From: Actinomadura mexicana
Lineage (GTDB): Bacteria > Actinomycetota > Actinomycetes > Streptosporangiales > Streptosporangiaceae
DNA length: 64,000 bases
NCBI RefSeq assembly: GCF_900188105.1
Contig: NZ_FZNP01000002.1
Location: 620,001-684,000 of the forward strand
Direction: 5' to 3'
Shown here: positions 18,242 through 27,803 of the stretch, in pieces
Numbering within the stretch: position 1 is the stretch's first letter
Layout of the letters: the number at the start of each line of letters is the position of its first letter
The notes under the pieces: model-generated
The model's input: only the letters and a program-made list of their open reading frames with translations
Told to the model about the DNA's origin: nothing
The model's database searches: none
Made by a program: the position numbers and the translations under genes

Positions 18242-19952
18242 CATCCCCCTCCCCGGCGGAAGCGTGCCTGACGCCGACACCACGGTCGTGGACACGCCTC
18301 CGCCGCAGGAGGGCAAGGGCTCGTCCGGCATCCTGAAGTCCGGCGCGATCATGGCCGTGGGCACCCTCGCGTCCCGCGTCACCGGCTTCCTGCGCACCGC
18401 CGTCATCGTCGCCGCGCTCGGCACCGGACTGCTCGCCAACGCCTACAACACCGCCAACACCATCCCCAACCAGATCTACGACCTGCTGCTCGGCGGCATC
18501 CTCACCAGCGTCATCGTCCCGCTGCTGGTGCGGGCCAAGCAGCGCGACCGGGTCGCCGGGGAGCAGTACGAGCAGCGCGTGTTCACCCTCGCGGTGATCG
18601 GGCTCGGCGTCCTCACCGTCGTCGCGGTGCTGCTCGCGCCGCTGTTCATCGACGTCCTGGCGGGCAGCTACACCGGTGACCAGCGCACCGTCGCCGTCCT
18701 GTTCGCGCGGTTCTTCCTGCCCCAGCTGTTCTTCTACGGCGTCGGGGCGTTCGCCGGGGCCATCCTCAACACGCGCGGCAGCTTCGGCGCGCCGATGTTG
18801 GCGCCCGTCCTGAACAACATCGTCGTGATCGCGGTCGGCGGCGCGTTCCTCGCGATCACCACCGGGCGCGTCGACCCGTCCACCATCTCCGACCAGCAGC
18901 TCATGCTGCTGTCCGTCGGCACGACCGGCGGCATCGTCCTGCAGACGGTCGCCCTGTGGCCGTCGCTGCGCCGCGTCGGGTTCCGGTGGCGGCCCCGTCT
19001 GGACTTCCACCGCGGCGAGCTCGGCGAGGTCGGGCGGATGGCCGGCTGGACGCTGCTGTACGTCGTCGCCGCCCAGGCCGCGTTCGCCGTCGTCACCGCG
19101 CTGACCAACCGGGCCGGGAGGCTCGCGTTCGGTCAGGGGCTGGGCGAGGGCTACGGCTACACCCCGTACTTCAACGCCTACCAGCTCTTCCAGCTCCCCT
19201 ACGCGATCGTCGGGGTGTCGGTGATCACCGCGCTGCTGCCGCGGATGAGCCGGTTCGCCGCCGAGGGCAAGACCGCCGACGTGCGCGCCGCGTTCTCCAG
19301 CGGGCTCCGGCTCTCCTCTGTGGTCATCATGCCGGCGGCGGCGCTGATGCTGGTGCTCGGACCGGAGATCACCACCGTGCTGTTCGCGCACGGCAACACC
19401 ACCCCCGACGACGCCCTGGTGATCGCGCGGGTCATGCAGATGTTCGCCATCGCGCTGGTCCCGTTCTCCGTCTACCAGCTGATGCTGCGGGTCTTCTACG
19501 CCTACGGCGACACCCGGACGCCCGCCCTGATCGGCCTGGTCGTCACCTCCACCAACATCGCCATGGCGTTCACCGCCTACAACGCCCTGGACGTCAAGTG
19601 GATCGTGGTCGGCATCGCGGGCGGGTTCGCCGTCAGCAACCTGGTCGGGACTATCGCCTGCTGGCTGGTGATGCGCCGCAAGCTCGGCGGCATCGACGGC
19701 CGCCGCATCGTCGGCGGCCACCTCAAGCTGCTCGTCGCGATCTGGCCGCTGATCGGGTTCGCCTACGCCGCGCACACCGTCGCGGACGCCCTGGGCGGCA
19801 CCGAATCGATGCTGCCCGCGCTGGCCACCCTGGTCGCCGGGTCCGTCGGCGGCGGGCTGCTGTACGTGCTGTTCGCCAAGCTGATGCGCGTGGAGGAGAT
19901 CCAGACGACCATCGCCACGTTCGCCCGCCGGCTGCCGGGGCGTGCAAAGTAA
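17922..19952 (+). CDS. murJ: Lipid II flippase MurJ (MviN)
   Basis: Moves lipid II across the membrane for peptidoglycan synthesis. 676 residues: a Pro/Gly/Gln-rich disordered cytoplasmic N-terminus (about 1-125), then the polytopic MVIN core with about 14 helices starting at SGAIMAVGTLASRVTGFLRT (about 137-156) and including NTIPNQIYDLLLGG. GTG start at 17922 is preceded by GGAGG at 7 bp. The start lies inside the DUF6049 gene. Mycobacterial MviN carries a fused pseudokinase; here that part is a separate downstream gene. Confidence 0.93.
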   Translation: MTGRPEWDRQGQGNQGAGSQGPGYPPPNTPGRPGQGYPAQGDPQGYPQGPPPQGPPPQGPRPQRPMPQGRRPGPQAPGPRTPPQYPGRPQTGRPPGAANIAAETVVDIPLPGGSVPDADTTVVDTPPPQEGKGSSGILKSGAIMAVGTLASRVTGFLRTAVIVAALGTGLLANAYNTANTIPNQIYDLLLGGILTSVIVPLLVRAKQRDRVAGEQYEQRVFTLAVIGLGVLTVVAVLLAPLFIDVLAGSYTGDQRTVAVLFARFFLPQLFFYGVGAFAGAILNTRGSFGAPMLAPVLNNIVVIAVGGAFLAITTGRVDPSTISDQQLMLLSVGTTGGIVLQTVALWPSLRRVGFRWRPRLDFHRGELGEVGRMAGWTLLYVVAAQAAFAVVTALTNRAGRLAFGQGLGEGYGYTPYFNAYQLFQLPYAIVGVSVITALLPRMSRFAAEGKTADVRAAFSSGLRLSSVVIMPAAALMLVLGPEITTVLFAHGNTTPDDALVIARVMQMFAIALVPFSVYQLMLRVFYAYGDTRTPALIGLVVTSTNIAMAFTAYNALDVKWIVVGIAGGFAVSNLVGTIACWLVMRRKLGGIDGRRIVGGHLKLLVAIWPLIGFAYAAHTVADALGGTESMLPALATLVAGSVGGGLLYVLFAKLMRVEEIQTTIATFARRLPGRAK

Positions 19953-20116
19953 AAAAGGACGCGCGGCGATAAGGCGGCCACTCGCGTGAGTAACCACTAC
20001 CATGTGGGGGACTACGGCTTGCGGGGCGACACCCTGGGGAACGCAAAGAGGAGGGTCGGAGGCGTAAGCTGCCACGCCACGAACATGGGATCTGACCACC
20101 TGTGCAGGACGTTGCC

Positions 20117-21715
20117 GTGAGCACGTCAGTCATCGAGCCCGGCACCCGTCTCGCCGGCCGCTACCGGCTCGAGGAGCGCATCAGCGACTCGGGCGGCTCG
20201 TCGCTCTGGAAGGCCATCGACGAGATCCTCGCGCGGGCGGTAGCCGTCCGCACCTTCGACCCCGAGTTCCCCCGGATCGCCGAGGCGGTCACGTCGGCAC
20301 GGTCGGCCAGCCGGCTGAACGACCCCCGCCTGACCCAGGTGTTCGACGCCGACGACTCGGGGGAGAGCGCCTACATCGTCAGCGAATGGGTGGCCGGAGA
20401 GCCCCTGGAGGGCATGCTCGCCAAGGCCCCGCTGGAGCCGGGCCGCGCCGCGACGCTGCTGTACGAGGCGTCCGAGGCGATCTCCGCCGCGCACGCCGCC
20501 GGGCTCTCGCACCTCTGCCTCACCCCCCGCGACCTGGTCTGGACGACCGGCGGCACCGTCAAGATCCTCGGCGTCGCCACCGACGCGGTCCTGTGCGACC
20601 GCACCTCCGACGACGCGGCCGCGGAGGACGTCCGCGGCCTCGGCCGGATGCTGTACGCGGCGCTCACCGCCCACTGGCCCGGCGACGGGGACGGCTCCGC
20701 GCTGCCCGCCGCGCCGGCGTCCGACGGCGTCCCGCACGCGCCCCGCCAGGTCCAGGCCGGCATCTCGCACGGGATCGACTCGATCGTCTGCCGCTGCCTC
20801 GGCATCGGCACGGGCGAACCGCTCGCGTCCCCCGCCGACCTCGCCAAGGCGCTGCGCGGCGTCCCGCGCACCCCGCTGCCGCTGTTCGCCGGGCTCGGCC
20901 ACGCCCCGCCGGCGTCCCCGCGGCAGACGCCGCCGAGGCGCCCAGCGGCACCGCCGCCGCAGCAGCCGCACCGGCGGCCCCCGCCCGAACCGCCCACGGC
21001 CTCGCACGTCCCGCCGCCGCGTGCGCGCGCCCAGCGGCACGCCGCCCCGCCTCCGCCGCCGAGCACCTCCACGCGGACCACGCCCGCGCACAGCCACGGT
21101 GGCCCCAAGCGTCCGGCCAACCGCGCTCTGATCGGCATCGCGGCGGCCGCGCTGACCGTCATCGTCGGGCTCGGCGCCTGGGCGCTGTCCGGCCCCGGCG
21201 GCGACGACGACCCCAAGGGGGGCGGCGCCACCGACAACTCCCAGACGAGCTCGCCGCCCAAGCCGTCCATCGCGAAGCTCACCCCGCAGAACGTCCTACC
21301 CGCCCAACGCCCTGTGGGCGGCCACGTCGACGGCGCGATCGGCAAGAACCTCGCGTCCATCATCGACGGAAAGCCCGGCGGCGACTGGGAGACCCAGAGC
21401 TACGCCGACTCCGACTTCGGCCGGTACTCCAAGGGCCTCGGCGTCCTGCTCGACATGGGCAAGCCCGTCAAGGTCGCCAACGTGAAGGTCTACTCCCCGG
21501 TGAGCGGGGGCGTGCTGCAGGTCCGCGTCGGCGACTCGCAGTCCCCGACCGACCTCAAGCGCGTCGGAGAGCAGACCCCCAACGGCGGCGAGGTGGCCTT
21601 CGCCGCGAACCCGCAGGCCACGGGCCGGTACGTGCTCGTCTGGTTCACCAAGCTGCCCGGCGGGCCGTTCAAGGGGCGGCTCGGCGAGATCGCCGTCCAC
21701 GGAGCGGCCGGCTGA
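20117..21715 (+). CDS. Membrane-anchored pseudokinase with extracellular discoidin-like domain
   Basis: About 532 residues. The N-terminus has a Ser/Thr kinase fold (LAGRYRLEERISDSGGSS, about 10-27), but the catalytic positions are lost: the VAIK lysine is replaced in AVAVRTF, HRD appears as LTPRDL and DFG is absent (ILGVATD). A Pro-rich linker with Thr/Ser clusters, one membrane helix (ALIGIAAAALTVIVGLGAWAL) and an extracellular C-terminal beta-domain follow. This matches the pseudokinase that in Mycobacterium is fused to MviN, is phosphorylated by PknB and recruits FhaA. It follows murJ by about 160 bp. GTG 20117 has AGGAC at 7 bp; GTG 20102 is an alternative start. Confidence 0.85.
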   Translation: MSTSVIEPGTRLAGRYRLEERISDSGGSSLWKAIDEILARAVAVRTFDPEFPRIAEAVTSARSASRLNDPRLTQVFDADDSGESAYIVSEWVAGEPLEGMLAKAPLEPGRAATLLYEASEAISAAHAAGLSHLCLTPRDLVWTTGGTVKILGVATDAVLCDRTSDDAAAEDVRGLGRMLYAALTAHWPGDGDGSALPAAPASDGVPHAPRQVQAGISHGIDSIVCRCLGIGTGEPLASPADLAKALRGVPRTPLPLFAGLGHAPPASPRQTPPRRPAAPPPQQPHRRPPPEPPTASHVPPPRARAQRHAAPPPPPSTSTRTTPAHSHGGPKRPANRALIGIAAAALTVIVGLGAWALSGPGGDDDPKGGGATDNSQTSSPPKPSIAKLTPQNVLPAQRPVGGHVDGAIGKNLASIIDGKPGGDWETQSYADSDFGRYSKGLGVLLDMGKPVKVANVKVYSPVSGGVLQVRVGDSQSPTDLKRVGEQTPNGGEVAFAANPQATGRYVLVWFTKLPGGPFKGRLGEIAVHGAAG

Positions 21716-21886
21716 TCACGTTCCGGCAGTGGGCCGATGTGAGCTGTGACGTGGAGCGGCGCATGTCTGTATCGTGCCTGTGAGCAGTTTGTCCCCTCGC
21801 CCCCAGGATCACGTGGTGCCTACCTCAGCAGCCGGTCGCGGACGCCCGGCGCCAAGCGGGCGTCCCGAACGAGAAAGCGGTCGCTC

Positions 21887-22510
21887 ATGACGTCGGTGAG
21901 CATGCGTCGCGTAGGCGAAGTGCCCGACAAGGAGCTCCTCGCCCGGCACTCCGAGGGGGACCCGCACGCCTTCGCCGAACTCGTGCACCGCCACCGCGAC
22001 CGCATGTGGGCGGTCGCGCTGCGCACGCTCGGCGACCCGGAGGAGGCGGCGGACGCACTGCAGGACGCGTGCCTCTCGGCCTTCCGCGCCGCCGGGCGCT
22101 TCCGCGGGGACGCCGCCGTCACCACCTGGCTGCACCGCATCGTGGTGAACGCCTGCCTCGACCGCGTCCGGCGCAAGTCCGTCCGCCCGGCGACGCCCAT
22201 GGGCGACGACGCGACCTTCGACGCCGTCGCGCCCAAGATGCCCGACCCGACCGACGCGCACGGCGTCTCCCTCGACGTCCGCACCGCCCTGGAGCAGCTG
22301 CCGTACGAGCAGCGGGCCGCCCTCGTCCTCGTCGACATGATGGGCTACTCCGTCGACGACGCCGCACAGGTCATGGAGGTCCCGCCCGGAACGATCAAGA
22401 GCCGGTGCGCGCGGGGCCGCGCCCGGCTCGCGCCCCTTCTCGTCCACCACCGGAACCGACGGGAGCCCAGGAACGTCGGAGGTGTGGAAGGAGGTGGCAT
22501 GCCCAAGTGA
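21887..22510 (+). CDS. sigM: ECF RNA polymerase sigma factor SigM
   Basis: 207 residues. Sigma region 2 with DPEEAADALQDACLSAFR (about 46-63) and region 4 with LPYEQRAALVLVDMMGYS (about 138-155) and IKSRCARGRARL. Start ATG 21887 chosen after GAGAAAG; ATG 21902 is an alternative. The stop codon overlaps the GTG of the following anti-sigma gene (GTGA). The sigM-antisigma-trxB-trxA order is the conserved actinobacterial one (Mycobacterium Rv3911-Rv3914), where SigM responds to envelope/oxidative conditions; the regulon here is not visible. Confidence 0.93.
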   Translation: MTSVSMRRVGEVPDKELLARHSEGDPHAFAELVHRHRDRMWAVALRTLGDPEEAADALQDACLSAFRAAGRFRGDAAVTTWLHRIVVNACLDRVRRKSVRPATPMGDDATFDAVAPKMPDPTDAHGVSLDVRTALEQLPYEQRAALVLVDMMGYSVDDAAQVMEVPPGTIKSRCARGRARLAPLLVHHRNRREPRNVGGVEGGGMPK

Positions 22511-23277
22511 ACCCCGCGCACCTTGACTACGACGTCTTGGCCGACCTGGCCGAGGGACTTCTCGAAGACGACGAAGCCGCCTCCGTCAACGCACACCTAG
22601 AAACCTGCGCCGATTGCCGTGGACTGTCCGCCGACCTCGCGGACGTCTCCCGGATCCTGGCGGAGGCCCCGGTGCCGTCCATGCCCGCCGAACTGGCCGA
22701 ACGCATCGACACCGCCATCGCGGCGGAGTCGATGCACACCGCCACCGTGGCGAGCCTGGAGCAACGGCGCGGAAGGCGGCATTGGCGGATACTGTCGGCG
22801 GCCGCGGCGACGGTGGTCGTGCTCGGCGGCGGAGCGACGGTCGGCAAGATCGCAATGGACGGCGCAAGCAGCAGCGACGGCGCCGCCCGGCACCCGGCCC
22901 CGCATCGCTCCCTGACCGATCCCGGCCCAGGGGTGCCGAAGGCGGCCCCCGGAGCACCGGAACCCGCGTTCAAGGTCGCCCAGAGCGGCACCGACTACCG
23001 GTCGGGCACGCTGGGCGACCAGGTCGGCGGCGTCGTCTCGGGCGAGCAGGAGATGCGCGCCGATGCCGCCGCGCCCGGCGCCCGGCTCCGCGGCTGCGTC
23101 ACGGGCGTCGCCGGCGAGCAGCAGCTCCTGCTCGTCGACCAGGCGAAATACGAGGGACAGCCCGCGATCATCATCGCGGCGAACGGCGACCGGCCCGGTA
23201 AGCGGAACATCTGGGTCGTCGGACCGGACTGCTCCCCGCAGGCCCATCACTTGCTGAAGCAGCTCAAGAACGCCTGA
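22507..23277 (+). CDS. Zinc-finger type membrane anti-sigma factor (partner of SigM)
   Basis: 256 residues. The N-terminal cytoplasmic domain has the anti-sigma zinc signature HLETCADC (His-x3-Cys-x2-Cys, about 34-41). One membrane helix follows (about 96-116, AAAATVVVLGGGATVG) and then an extracytoplasmic C-terminal region with two cysteines (RGCV and PDCS) that could form a disulfide. GTG start at 22507 overlaps the sigM stop, so the two should be made in fixed ratio. It corresponds to mycobacterial RsmA (anti-SigM). The gene ends before a 13-bp hairpin. Confidence 0.9.
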   Translation: MNPAHLDYDVLADLAEGLLEDDEAASVNAHLETCADCRGLSADLADVSRILAEAPVPSMPAELAERIDTAIAAESMHTATVASLEQRRGRRHWRILSAAAATVVVLGGGATVGKIAMDGASSSDGAARHPAPHRSLTDPGPGVPKAAPGAPEPAFKVAQSGTDYRSGTLGDQVGGVVSGEQEMRADAAAPGARLRGCVTGVAGEQQLLLVDQAKYEGQPAIIIAANGDRPGKRNIWVVGPDCSPQAHHLLKQLKNA

Positions 23278-23314
23278 CCCGCCAACGCCCTGACCCGGGT
23301 GCCCGCACGTCTGA

Positions 23315-23346
23315 AGGCCATGGACGGCCGACCCCGTCCATGGCCT
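23315..23346. terminator. Bidirectional terminator between anti-sigma gene and dienelactone hydrolase gene
   Basis: A 13-bp perfect stem (23315-23327 with 23334-23346, arms AGGCCATGGACGG) with a 6-nt loop. It lies between convergent genes and can serve both strands. Confidence 0.8.
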
Positions 23347-23476
23347 CTCACATGGCACACGGACCGCCTGAGACGTCCTGCCTCCCCATGGGACGCCCGA
23401 TCTTCCTGCGAAGTTCGTGGAGCAGCGGCGGTGGTGCCGGGGTTGCACGCCGCTACGCCGCGTCCGCAGGGCGTCG

Positions 23477-24049
23477 TCAGAGCGAGGCGAGGAAGTCGAG
23501 GGCCGTCGTCCAGGCCCGCTCGGCCGCTTCGGCGTCGTAGTCGGGCAGGTCGGGGTCGGTGAACAGGTGGCCCGCGCCGCGGTAGCGGAACACCTCCACG
23601 TCAGCGCCCGCCTTGCGCATCTGCAGGTACCACGCGTTGAGCCAGTCGACGGGCTCCCAGGTGTCGGGATCGGCGACGTGCAGCTGCACCGGGATGTCGG
23701 TGGACGCGTCCTCCGCGATGTCGGACGTGCCGTGCATCAGCAGCAGGCCGCCCGCCTTGTCGTCGGCGAACGCGAGGTTCTGGGCGATGGAGCCGCCGAG
23801 CGAGAACCCCGCGTAGACGAGCCCGCCCTCCCCGGTGAGCGGCGCGGCCGCCACGACGGCGCGGCGCAGCAGCTCGTCCCGCCCGATCTCGTCCTTGATC
23901 TCGATCCCGGCCTCGGCCTCGTCGACGACGCGCCCGTCGTAGAGGTCGGGGGCGTGCACCTCGTGCCCGGCGGCACGGAGCCGGTCGGCCGCCTGGTGCA
24001 CCGCGGGCCGCAGCCCGTACATCGAGTGGAGGAGGAGAATGCGTGCCAT
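23477..24049 (-). CDS. Dienelactone hydrolase family protein
   Basis: 190-residue alpha/beta hydrolase. The nucleophile elbow is YAGFSLGGS (Ser at about 103) rather than the Cys of classical dienelactone hydrolases; the acid is probably the Asp in VADPDTW and the His is in GAGHLF (about 161). ATG start at 24049. It is transcribed against its neighbours and interrupts the usual sigM-antisigma-trxB-trxA run, so it looks like an insertion in that unit. Substrate unknown. Confidence 0.88.
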   Translation of the reverse strand: MARILLLHSMYGLRPAVHQAADRLRAAGHEVHAPDLYDGRVVDEAEAGIEIKDEIGRDELLRRAVVAAAPLTGEGGLVYAGFSLGGSIAQNLAFADDKAGGLLLMHGTSDIAEDASTDIPVQLHVADPDTWEPVDWLNAWYLQMRKAGADVEVFRYRGAGHLFTDPDLPDYDAEAAERAWTTALDFLASL

Positions 24050-24200
24050 GGGCCAAGCCTAGAGCGCCGCCCGGACCCTCGTGCCGCTGGTGGACGGCCC
24101 GGCGCCGCGTACCGGGGAATCAGCGGGCCCTAGGATCGGTTGACGCGACTGTGAGGCCGGGTCGTGCGGCACCGACGGCCAACGAGGAGAGGCAAGAACT

Positions 24201-25154
24201 GTGAGCGACGTCCGTAACGTCATCATCATCGGCTCCGGCCCCGCGGGCTACACGGCCGCCGTCTACGCGGCCCGCGGCGACCTGAAGCCGCTGGTGTTCG
24301 AGGGGTCGGTGACGGCCGGCGGTGCGCTGATGAACACCACCGACGTGGAGAACTTCCCCGGCTTCCCCGACGGGATCATGGGCCCCGACCTGATGGACAA
24401 CCTGCGCAAGCAGGCCGAGCGGTTCGGCGCCGAGCTCATCACCGACGACGTCACCGAGGTCGACCTGACCGCCGACCCGAAGGTCGTCAAGGTCGGCGAC
24501 GAGACCTACCTCGCCAGGACCGTGATCGTCGCGACCGGCTCCGGGTACCGCGAGCTGGGGCTGCCGGACGAGAAGCGGCTGTCCGGCCGCGGCGTCTCCT
24601 GGTGCGCCACCTGTGACGGGTTCTTCTTCCGCGAGCAGGACATCGCCGTCGTCGGCGGCGGCGACACCGCGATGGAAGAGGCGATCTTCCTGACGAAGTT
24701 CGCCCGCTCGGTGACCGTGGTCCACCGGCGGGACGAGCTGCGCGCGTCCAAGATCATGCAGGACCGGGCGTTCGCCAACGAGAAGATCAAGTTCCTGTGG
24801 AACAGCGAAATCGCCGCGATCCACGGCGAGGACCGGGTGACCGGCGTGACCGTCCGCGACACCGGTACCGGCTCGGAGTCCGCCCTGGAGATCACCGGCC
24901 TGTTCATCGCGATCGGCCACGACCCGCGCAGCGACCTGTTCGCCGGGCAGCTGGAGACCGACACCGACGGCTACCTGCTGGTCGACGCCCCCACGACGAA
25001 GACGAAGATTCCCGGCGTGTTCGCCTGCGGTGACGTGGTCGACCACATCTACCGGCAGGCCATCACCGCCGCGGGCAGCGGCTGCTCGGCCGCCATCGAC
25101 GCCGAGCGCTGGCTGCAGGACCAGGACGCCGCCGAGACCGTCCCGCAGGCCTGA
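24201..25154 (+). CDS. trxB: Thioredoxin-disulfide reductase
   Basis: FAD/NADPH enzyme that keeps thioredoxin reduced. 317 residues, family length. The FAD-binding loop is [13 protein letters not shown] (about 7-19), the redox-active motif CATC lies at about 135-138 and the NADPH loop is [12 protein letters not shown] (about 153-164); C-terminal [10 protein letters not shown] (FAD). GTG start at 24201 preceded by GAGGAGAGG. It precedes trxA in the same direction, separated by 114 bp. Confidence 0.96.
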   Translation: MSDVRNVIIIGSGPAGYTAAVYAARGDLKPLVFEGSVTAGGALMNTTDVENFPGFPDGIMGPDLMDNLRKQAERFGAELITDDVTEVDLTADPKVVKVGDETYLARTVIVATGSGYRELGLPDEKRLSGRGVSWCATCDGFFFREQDIAVVGGGDTAMEEAIFLTKFARSVTVVHRRDELRASKIMQDRAFANEKIKFLWNSEIAAIHGEDRVTGVTVRDTGTGSESALEITGLFIAIGHDPRSDLFAGQLETDTDGYLLVDAPTTKTKIPGVFACGDVVDHIYRQAITAAGSGCSAAIDAERWLQDQDAAETVPQA

Positions 25155-25268
25155 CCGCGCCACCGACCATGCGGCGCCGGCCCGGCGCGGACGCCGGGCC
25201 GGGCCCGTCGCGGCGGGCTGCATCGGGCGGGGGAGCGTCCCCGCCCGCGCGAGAACCGAAGGAGACCG

Positions 25269-25583
25269 ATGAAAGCCGTGAGCGACGCCGACTTCGCGTC
25301 CGAGGTCCTGGAGAGCGACAAGCCCGTTCTCGTTGACTTCTGGGCGGAATGGTGCGGCCCCTGCCGGATGGTGGCGCCGATCCTGGAGGAGATCTCCAAG
25401 GAGCACGGCGACAAGCTCCAGATCGTCAAGCTGAACATCGACGAGAACCCGCAGGTCCCGCAGCGGTACGGCGTCATGCAGATCCCGACGATGAACGTCT
25501 ACAAGGACGGAGAGGTCGTCAAGCAGATCATGGGCGCCAAGCCGAAGGCCGCCCTGCTGAAGGATCTCGCCGAGTTCATCTGA
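25269..25583 (+). CDS. trxA: Thioredoxin
   Basis: Cytoplasmic disulfide reductase, 104 residues. Active site WAEWCGPCRM (Cys at about 29 and 32) and the cis-proline region QIPTMNVY (about 71-78). ATG 25269 follows GAAGGAG. It is paired with trxB. In many relatives a cwlM amidase-like gene comes next; here the neighbour is a convergent GNAT gene. Confidence 0.96.
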   Translation: MKAVSDADFASEVLESDKPVLVDFWAEWCGPCRMVAPILEEISKEHGDKLQIVKLNIDENPQVPQRYGVMQIPTMNVYKDGEVVKQIMGAKPKAALLKDLAEFI

Positions 25584-25621
25584 GCCTTCTCGGACCGCCG
25601 CCCGCGGCGACCGCGAACGTG

Positions 25622-25649
25622 TGGCCCGCACTCCCCGGAGTGCGGGCCA
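25622..25649. terminator. Bidirectional terminator between trxA and GNAT gene
   Basis: Perfect 13-bp arms (25622-25634 with 25637-25649) around CC, lying between convergent stops. Confidence 0.8.
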
Positions 25650-25667
25650 TGCGCCGTTCAGAGCGCC

Positions 25668-26285
25668 TCAGACGGGCCGTAGCGCCCCTTCTGGGGTCAT
25701 GGAGCCCAGGAGCCGCTCTAGCGCCACCTCGACGTCCTCACGCCACGACAGCGCCGACTTCAGCTCCAGCCTCAGCCGCGGGTACCGGTGGTGCGGCCGG
25801 ACGGTCTTGAACCCGACCGACAGCAGGTAGTCGGCGGGCACCATGCACCCGCCCTCCTCGCCCTTCAGGTCGCCGAACGCCTCGATCGCCTTCACGGCGC
25901 GCCGCGTCAGGTCCTTCGCGACCCCCTGGACGAGCATCCGGCCGATGCCGCCGCCCGAGAACTCCGGCACGATGTGCGCCGTCATCAGCAGCACCGCGTC
26001 GGCGCTCACCGGGCTCGTCGGGAACGCCACCGAACGCGGCACGTAGAGCGGCGGGGCGAACATGACGAACCCCGCAGGGACGTCGTCCACGTAAACGATC
26101 TTGCCGCAGCTGCCCCACTCCAGAAGGGTGGAGGAGATCCACGCCTCCTTCTCCAGGCCCGCGTCGCCGCTCTCCAGGGCCCGGTCCCGGCTCACCGGGT
26201 CCAGCTCCCAGAACACGCAGCCGCGGCAGCGGTGCGGCAGATCATCGAGATTGTCCAGCGTGATGTTGACGAGACGACGCGACAC
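25668..26285 (-). CDS. GNAT family N-acetyltransferase
   Basis: 205 residues, acyl-CoA dependent transferase fold. The acetyl-CoA pyrophosphate loop is PEFSGGGIGRMLVQ (about 103-116). The N-terminal CRGCVFWE (about 17-24) with paired cysteines is typical of the actinobacterial homologues found beside parAB. GTG start at 26285 (VSRRLVNITL) chosen over longer frames that add low-complexity sequence. It is divergent from the aminotransferase gene. Substrate unknown. Confidence 0.82.
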   Translation of the reverse strand: MSRRLVNITLDNLDDLPHRCRGCVFWELDPVSRDRALESGDAGLEKEAWISSTLLEWGSCGKIVYVDDVPAGFVMFAPPLYVPRSVAFPTSPVSADAVLLMTAHIVPEFSGGGIGRMLVQGVAKDLTRRAVKAIEAFGDLKGEEGGCMVPADYLLSVGFKTVRPHHRYPRLRLELKSALSWREDVEVALERLLGSMTPEGALRPV

Positions 26286-26484
26286 CGGGTCGGCACCCCC
26301 TGTTGCGATCCTCGCCCGCCGGCCTGGACCCGTGGCGGCGGAAGTTCCCGGCAACCATCCGGGACCCGCGGGCATCGTATCGGACAGGAGTTTCCCCAAT
26401 GCCGCGGCACGCCACACCCACGGGCCTCGCCTCGGCGGCCATGACGTAGTTTGCAGGGAAGCCGATTCGCCTCGGAGGTACTTC

Positions 26485-27777
26485 GTGGAACAGCACTCGC
26501 GTACGGACGCCTATGCCGATCGCTACGCCGCCCGTGCCGCCGGCATGGTGCCGTCGGAGATCCGGGCCCTGTTCGCGATGGTCGCCCGCCCCGAGGTCGT
26601 CTCGCTCGCGGGCGGCGCGCCCTACGTCTCGGCGCTCCCCCTCGACGCCGTCGGCCGGATGATCGGCGAACTCGTCGCCGGCAAGGGCGCCGAGGCCCTC
26701 CAGTACGGCTCCGCCCAGGGCGACGAGCAGCTCCGCGAGCACATCTGCGAGGTCATGTCCCTGGAGGGCGTCCAGGCGTCCGCGGAGGACGTCGTCGTGA
26801 CCGTCGGCGCGCAGCAGGCGCTCGACCTCATCACGAAGATCTTCGTCGACCCCGGCGACGTGGTCCTCGCGGAGGCCCCGTCCTACGTGGGCGCGCTCGG
26901 CACGTTCGCCGCCTACCAGGCCGACGTGGTGCACGTGCCGCTGGACGAGGGCGGCCTCGTCCCGTCCGCGCTGCGCGAGACCCTGGCCCGCCTCCGCACC
27001 CAGGGACGCCGCGTCAAGTTCCTCTACACCGTCCCGACCTTCCAGAACCCCGCGGGCGTCACCCTCACCACCGCCCGCCGCGCCCAGATCCTGGAGATCT
27101 GCGCCGAGTACGACGTGCTGATCATTGAGGACAACCCGTACGGGCTCCTCGGCTTCGACGGCGAGCCCATGCGGGCCCTGCGCGCGGACGACGCCGACCG
27201 CGTCATCTACCTCGGCTCGTTCTCCAAGACGATCGCCTCCGGGCTCCGCGTCGGCTGGGTGCTGGCGCCGCACGCGGTGCGGGCGAAGCTCGTGCTGGCC
27301 GCCGAGTCCGCGATCCTGTGCCCGTCGAACTTCTCGCAGCTCGCCGTCCGCGAGTACCTCACCACGCAGCCGTGGCGGGAGCAGATCAAGGACTTCCGGG
27401 AGCTGTACCGGACGCGCCGTGACGCGCTGCTTGAGTCCCTCGACCAGCTCATGCCCGACGGTTGCACCTGGACACGCCCCGCCGGCGGCTTCTTCGTCTG
27501 GCTGACCCTGCCCGAGGGCCTGGACGCCAAGGCGATGGCCCCCCGCGCGATCGCCGAGCGCGTCGCCTACGTCCCCGGTACCGGCTTCTACGCGGACGGC
27601 ACCGGCCACCGGCACATGCGCCTGTCCTACTGCTTCCCCGAGCCGCACCGGATCCGCGAGGGCGTCCGCCGGCTGGCCGGAGTGGTGGAGCAGGAGATCC
27701 GGCTCCGGGACACTTTCGGCACCACCAGCGGCGGCTCGTCCACCGGCGTCCAGACGCCGGGCCCGGGCATCGTCTGA
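26485..27777 (+). CDS. PLP-dependent aminotransferase (class I/II, MocR-like/2-aminoadipate type)
   Basis: 430 residues. Fold-I enzyme with PTFQNPAGVTL (about 185-195), IIEDNPYGLL (about 213-222) and the PLP lysine in GSFSKTIASGLRVGW (about 247-261). GTG 26485 chosen: GGAGG ends 6 bp upstream. It corresponds to the aminotransferase conserved near parAB in streptomycete relatives. A parS site immediately follows its stop. Exact substrate unknown; LysN/2-aminoadipate-like by family. Confidence 0.87.
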   Translation: MEQHSRTDAYADRYAARAAGMVPSEIRALFAMVARPEVVSLAGGAPYVSALPLDAVGRMIGELVAGKGAEALQYGSAQGDEQLREHICEVMSLEGVQASAEDVVVTVGAQQALDLITKIFVDPGDVVLAEAPSYVGALGTFAAYQADVVHVPLDEGGLVPSALRETLARLRTQGRRVKFLYTVPTFQNPAGVTLTTARRAQILEICAEYDVLIIEDNPYGLLGFDGEPMRALRADDADRVIYLGSFSKTIASGLRVGWVLAPHAVRAKLVLAAESAILCPSNFSQLAVREYLTTQPWREQIKDFRELYRTRRDALLESLDQLMPDGCTWTRPAGGFFVWLTLPEGLDAKAMAPRAIAERVAYVPGTGFYADGTGHRHMRLSYCFPEPHRIREGVRRLAGVVEQEIRLRDTFGTTSGGSSTGVQTPGPGIV

Positions 27778-27778
27778 C

Positions 27779-27794
27779 TGTTTCACGTGAAACG
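27779..27794. promoter_or_regulatory. parS centromere site 1
   Basis: GTTTCACGTGAAAC (27780-27793), the perfect actinobacterial/Bacillus parS palindrome, in the 26-bp gap between two genes. Confidence 0.97.
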
Positions 27795-27803
27795 AGGGGC
27801 ATC

